Assembly (NCBI GenBank): GCA_022009775.1
Contig: CP091723.1
Location: 496,001-560,000 of the forward strand
Source of the DNA: Christensenella sp.
GTDB lineage: Bacteria > Bacillota > Clostridia > Christensenellales > CAG-917
Length of the DNA: 64,000 nt
Direction: 5' to 3'
In this document: positions 61,802 to 64,000 of the stretch, piece after piece
Layout: each line of letters opens with the position of its first letter
How positions within the stretch are numbered: position 1 is the stretch's first letter
Notes under the pieces: generated by a model
Databases searched by the model: none
The model's input: only the letters and a program-made list of their open reading frames with translations
What the model was told of the DNA's origin: nothing
Made by a program: the position numbers and the translations under genes

Positions 61802-63088
61802 TTAATAATTCACGGGCGTATAGCCTTCGATTGCGTTGAAATATTCGAGCGTAGCGTCGTAATAAGTCGTTGCGCCGTTCACCGCGTTCTTTGCGCTTTG
61901 AGCGTCGAAACCTTCGATTGTCGAATACATTCTGTCGATTTGTTCACACTTTATCGCCTTGTATTTTTCAAGTGCGTCCTTTGCGCCCATACCCCATTCG
62001 TCAAGGAGTTTTTGCGTTTCCGCCGCAATGATTGCGTGTCCGAGATTTGACGGGTGCGTGTAGTCTGCATATATAAGTTTTCTTGCAAAACTATTTTGCG
62101 TCAGATTTACTATACCGTCTTTCTCGTCTCTTGCGACAAAATCGTTGAACGCTTTGTTGATGTCGAGAACGTAAACGGGGGCGTCCTGATGATTGTCGTT
62201 GTACTCGTCAATCATTCCGTTGAGTTTTTCCAAAATGTCCTGCGCAAGTACGCGAAGTTTCTGATACGTATCATAGCCGCGGTTTGCAAGTGCCTGTCTG
62301 TACGCCGGCGTGATAAGTTTCGTATCTTCGACGACGGGATTGTACACTTTTTGGAAAATTATCTTTGCATTCGGATTGAGTGTACGAAGTCTTGCGACGA
62401 TGTCTTCGATATCCTGATAAGTGTTTGGAAAATTGAAAATCGAGTCTTCCGCACCCTGATTTTGTCCGTAAACAAGCGTCTTTCCGTCTTGCGCAAAATC
62501 AATCATGGGACGGATGGGCGTTTCGTCGTCATCATTCACGCCGCCGTCGTGCAAATACTCGAACAACGTATGGTTGTCTTCATATTTTCTCTTGAGCGAC
62601 GCTTCGTTATCCGCACCGTCAAAACACGCCTGATACCATCTTTCGCCGTCCGTCTTGCCTTCGTTGATGTCGGCAATTTCCATAAGCATTGCGCCGAGAT
62701 CGAATTGAAGCGCGTTGTTGCCGAGAACGGAAATGTGGATAATATCCGCTTGCTTTATGTGTGTCTGAATGAGCGTTGCGGTCTCGCTTTCACGGCTTAT
62801 GACTTGCAAAAGGCCTTCGCCGTTTTTCTTATCCGCCATATTGCCCGACGTAAGATGTCCCGACATCGAATGATTGTAATAATTGAAGCCGTTGACTCTG
62901 CCGATGAGCGCGTAATATCCGTAATTGTCGCGCTCGGACACGGGCGACGCGCCTATAAGCGCTTCCGCAATAGAGTCTCCGAGAAAAACTATCGACGGAC
63001 TGTCGCTCGAATCGTCGCACGCAACCAAAGTCAGCGTGAACACGATTATCAGAACGGCAACCGTGAGAATGCTCAGAATTTTTTTCAT
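61802..63088 (-). CDS. SGNH/GDSL-type hydrolase, lipoprotein
   Basis: This 428-aa protein begins 'MKKILSILTVAVLIIVFTLT' with lipobox LVAC (C24). Directly after, 'SIVFLGDSIAEALIG' is SGNH block I with the catalytic Ser, 'NHSMSGH' holds a block II-like Gly, 'ISVLGNNALQFDLG' supplies the block III Asn, and 'YADYTHPSNLGHAII' (about 360) is block V with the catalytic Asp and His. It probably acts on an ester or acetyl group at the outer membrane face or cell wall. The start at 63088 follows GGGGAAAAT. Confidence 0.9.
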   Translation of the reverse strand: MKKILSILTVAVLIIVFTLTLVACDDSSDSPSIVFLGDSIAEALIGASPVSERDNYGYYALIGRVNGFNYYNHSMSGHLTSGNMADKKNGEGLLQVISRESETATLIQTHIKQADIIHISVLGNNALQFDLGAMLMEIADINEGKTDGERWYQACFDGADNEASLKRKYEDNHTLFEYLHDGGVNDDDETPIRPMIDFAQDGKTLVYGQNQGAEDSIFNFPNTYQDIEDIVARLRTLNPNAKIIFQKVYNPVVEDTKLITPAYRQALANRGYDTYQKLRVLAQDILEKLNGMIDEYNDNHQDAPVYVLDINKAFNDFVARDEKDGIVNLTQNSFARKLIYADYTHPSNLGHAIIAAETQKLLDEWGMGAKDALEKYKAIKCEQIDRMYSTIEGFDAQSAKNAVNGATTYYDATLEYFNAIEGYTPVNY

Positions 63089-63146
63089 ATTTTCCCCTTT
63101 CCTTAGGCGCAACGCGCCTTTGTTTTCACACTGTCGCGCTTAAACT

Positions 63147-63659
63147 TTACGCTTTTTCCACAAAACAAACTTTCTTCATCTTTTGCTCTTTGAGCGGTCT
63201 GTCGTTGTAGTTTGTTTCAACGTCCGCGATTCTGTCCACTGCGTCCATACCTTCAACCACTTTGCCGAACGACGCGTATTGTCCGTCAAGAAACTTTGCG
63301 TCGGCGTGGCAGATAAAGAATTGCGACGACGCTGAATTCGGGAACTGACTTCTTGCCATAGAAATGACTCCGCGTTCGTGAGAAAGCGGATTGTTGACTC
63401 CGTTCATGCGGAATTCGCCTTTTATCGTCTCTTTGCTTCCGCCCATACCCGTGCCTTGCGGGTCGCCGCCCTGAATCATAAATCCCGAGATGACGCGGTG
63501 AAAAATAAGTCCGTCGAAAAAGCCTTGCAAGACGAGTTTTTTGAAGTTTGCCACAGTTATAGGTGCAACTTTTTCGTTGAGTTCCACGACGATAGTATCG
63601 CCGTTTTGCATTTCGATTTTGACGAAATCCGTTTGTTTGTCGGTTTCTATAAATGCCAT
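63147..63659 (-). CDS. Cyclophilin-type peptidyl-prolyl isomerase
   Basis: This 170-aa protein is a short bacterial cyclophilin: 'FDGLIFHRVISGFMIQGGDP' with the catalytic Arg, 'RGVISMARSQFPNSASSQFF' and 'YASFGKVVEGMDAVDRIADV'. There is no signal peptide, so it acts in the cytoplasm as a folding helper. It lies between the flavoprotein gene and the SGNH-hydrolase gene on the same strand. Confidence 0.95.
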   Translation of the reverse strand: MAFIETDKQTDFVKIEMQNGDTIVVELNEKVAPITVANFKKLVLQGFFDGLIFHRVISGFMIQGGDPQGTGMGGSKETIKGEFRMNGVNNPLSHERGVISMARSQFPNSASSQFFICHADAKFLDGQYASFGKVVEGMDAVDRIADVETNYNDRPLKEQKMKKVCFVEKA

Positions 63660-63707
63660 AATCGCTCCTTTATCGATATATTTTAAGTTGATAAAACTTC
63701 GTTTTTG

Positions 63708-64000
63708 TCACAAACTGTTTTTCGCAATGGCTATCGCAACCGCTTTTGCGCTTGAAAAAGCCCATTGCAGATTGTATCCGCCGCAGTCTCCGTCAACGTC
63801 GAGCGCTTCGCCTATGGCGTATGCGTTCTTTGCTTTTAGCGACATAAGGTTTTCGTCGAATTCTCTTACGTCCAAACCGCCCGACATAACTTGCGCAAGC
63901 GACGAGTCGGCAAGTCCTTCTATCGTGAATCTATAATTCTTTATCGCATTTGCAAGCGCACCGATTTTGCTTGCCGCCTTGTCCTGCGCGGCGCAACCTG
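63708..64000 (-). CDS. BaiN/HI0933-type flavoprotein, C-terminal part (runs off the window)
   Basis: From the window edge the minus strand reads 'KIGALANAIKNYRFTIEGL', 'AQVMSGGLDVREFDENLMSL', 'AYAIGEALDVDGDCGGYNLQ' and 'WAFSSAKAVAIAI' to a stop at 63708. The 'SGG(V/L)D.RE' and 'GE.LDVDGDCGGYNLQWA.SSG' blocks are the C-terminal hallmark of the HI0933/BaiN family of NAD(P)/FAD-dependent oxidoreductases; the last G is K-shifted here. Their physiological substrate is mostly unknown. No start lies in the window. Confidence 0.85.
   Translation of the reverse strand, partial: GCAAQDKAASKIGALANAIKNYRFTIEGLADSSLAQVMSGGLDVREFDENLMSLKAKNAYAIGEALDVDGDCGGYNLQWAFSSAKAVAIAIAKNSL

Overview
The window looks like a chromosomal segment of an uncultured, spore-forming member of the Clostridia (Bacillota). 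Supporting signs are a dipicolinate synthase pair (dpaA/dpaB), a nine-gene bacterial V-type ATPase operon, a DUF4364 gene, lipoproteins with Gram-positive-style lipoboxes, heterodimeric ABC exporters, and very regular sigma-A promoters (TTGACA-like, 17 bp, TATAAT-like). No tRNA gene and no CRISPR array were seen.

Layout: (1) 1-9,322, minus strand: the start of a DUF3737 gene, then (in transcription order) rpiB and the V-ATPase operon H-I-K-E-C-F-A-B-D behind a strong promoter. (2) 9,283-10,024: a repeat-filled gap with one copy of a dispersed repeat and a nested set of a palindromic, structured element. (3) 10,013-20,421: one giant (about 3,468 aa) secreted, membrane-anchored MBG/YDG-repeat surface protein. 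(4) 20.6-26.6 kb: DUF4364, an FMN-riboswitch-controlled riboflavin transporter (ribU), a two-subunit class I fumarase, divergent malic enzyme, and a YkvI-like membrane protein. (5) 26.7-30.7 kb: a second copy of the dispersed repeat and an uncharacterised three-gene operon (membrane protein, TPR protein, protein with a Cys/Asp/His-rich tail). (6) 30.8-38 kb: asd-dapA and a 1,664-aa leucine-rich-repeat lipoprotein. (7) 38-46 kb: PlsC-like acyltransferase with zinc ribbon, P-loop ATPase, dpaAB, small lipoprotein, MATE exporter, two small paralogous membrane proteins. (8) 45.8-51.6 kb: a 16S-23S-5S rRNA operon with tandem promoters and a duplicated, partly inverted 5S tail. (9) 52-64 kb: mnmA, a membrane protein/XRE pair, lipid kinase, heterodimeric ABC exporter, iron alcohol dehydrogenase, two lipoproteins, a cyclophilin and the end of a BaiN/HI0933-type flavoprotein.

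asd and dapA make the dihydrodipicolinate that dpaAB can oxidise to dipicolinic acid for spores. Fumarase and malic enzyme form a fumarate-malate-pyruvate link. The V-ATPase carries a residue set matching sodium-binding c-rings.

A striking technical feature is 14 single-base frame breaks in 13 genes, nearly all in runs of A on the coding strand and including essential genes. I read them first as homopolymer errors of the assembly, and second as possible transcriptional slippage. These genes are annotated at full restored length. The most novel-looking element is the ~125-nt palindrome at 9,901-10,024 and 22,575-22,701, whose helices are kept by compensatory changes.
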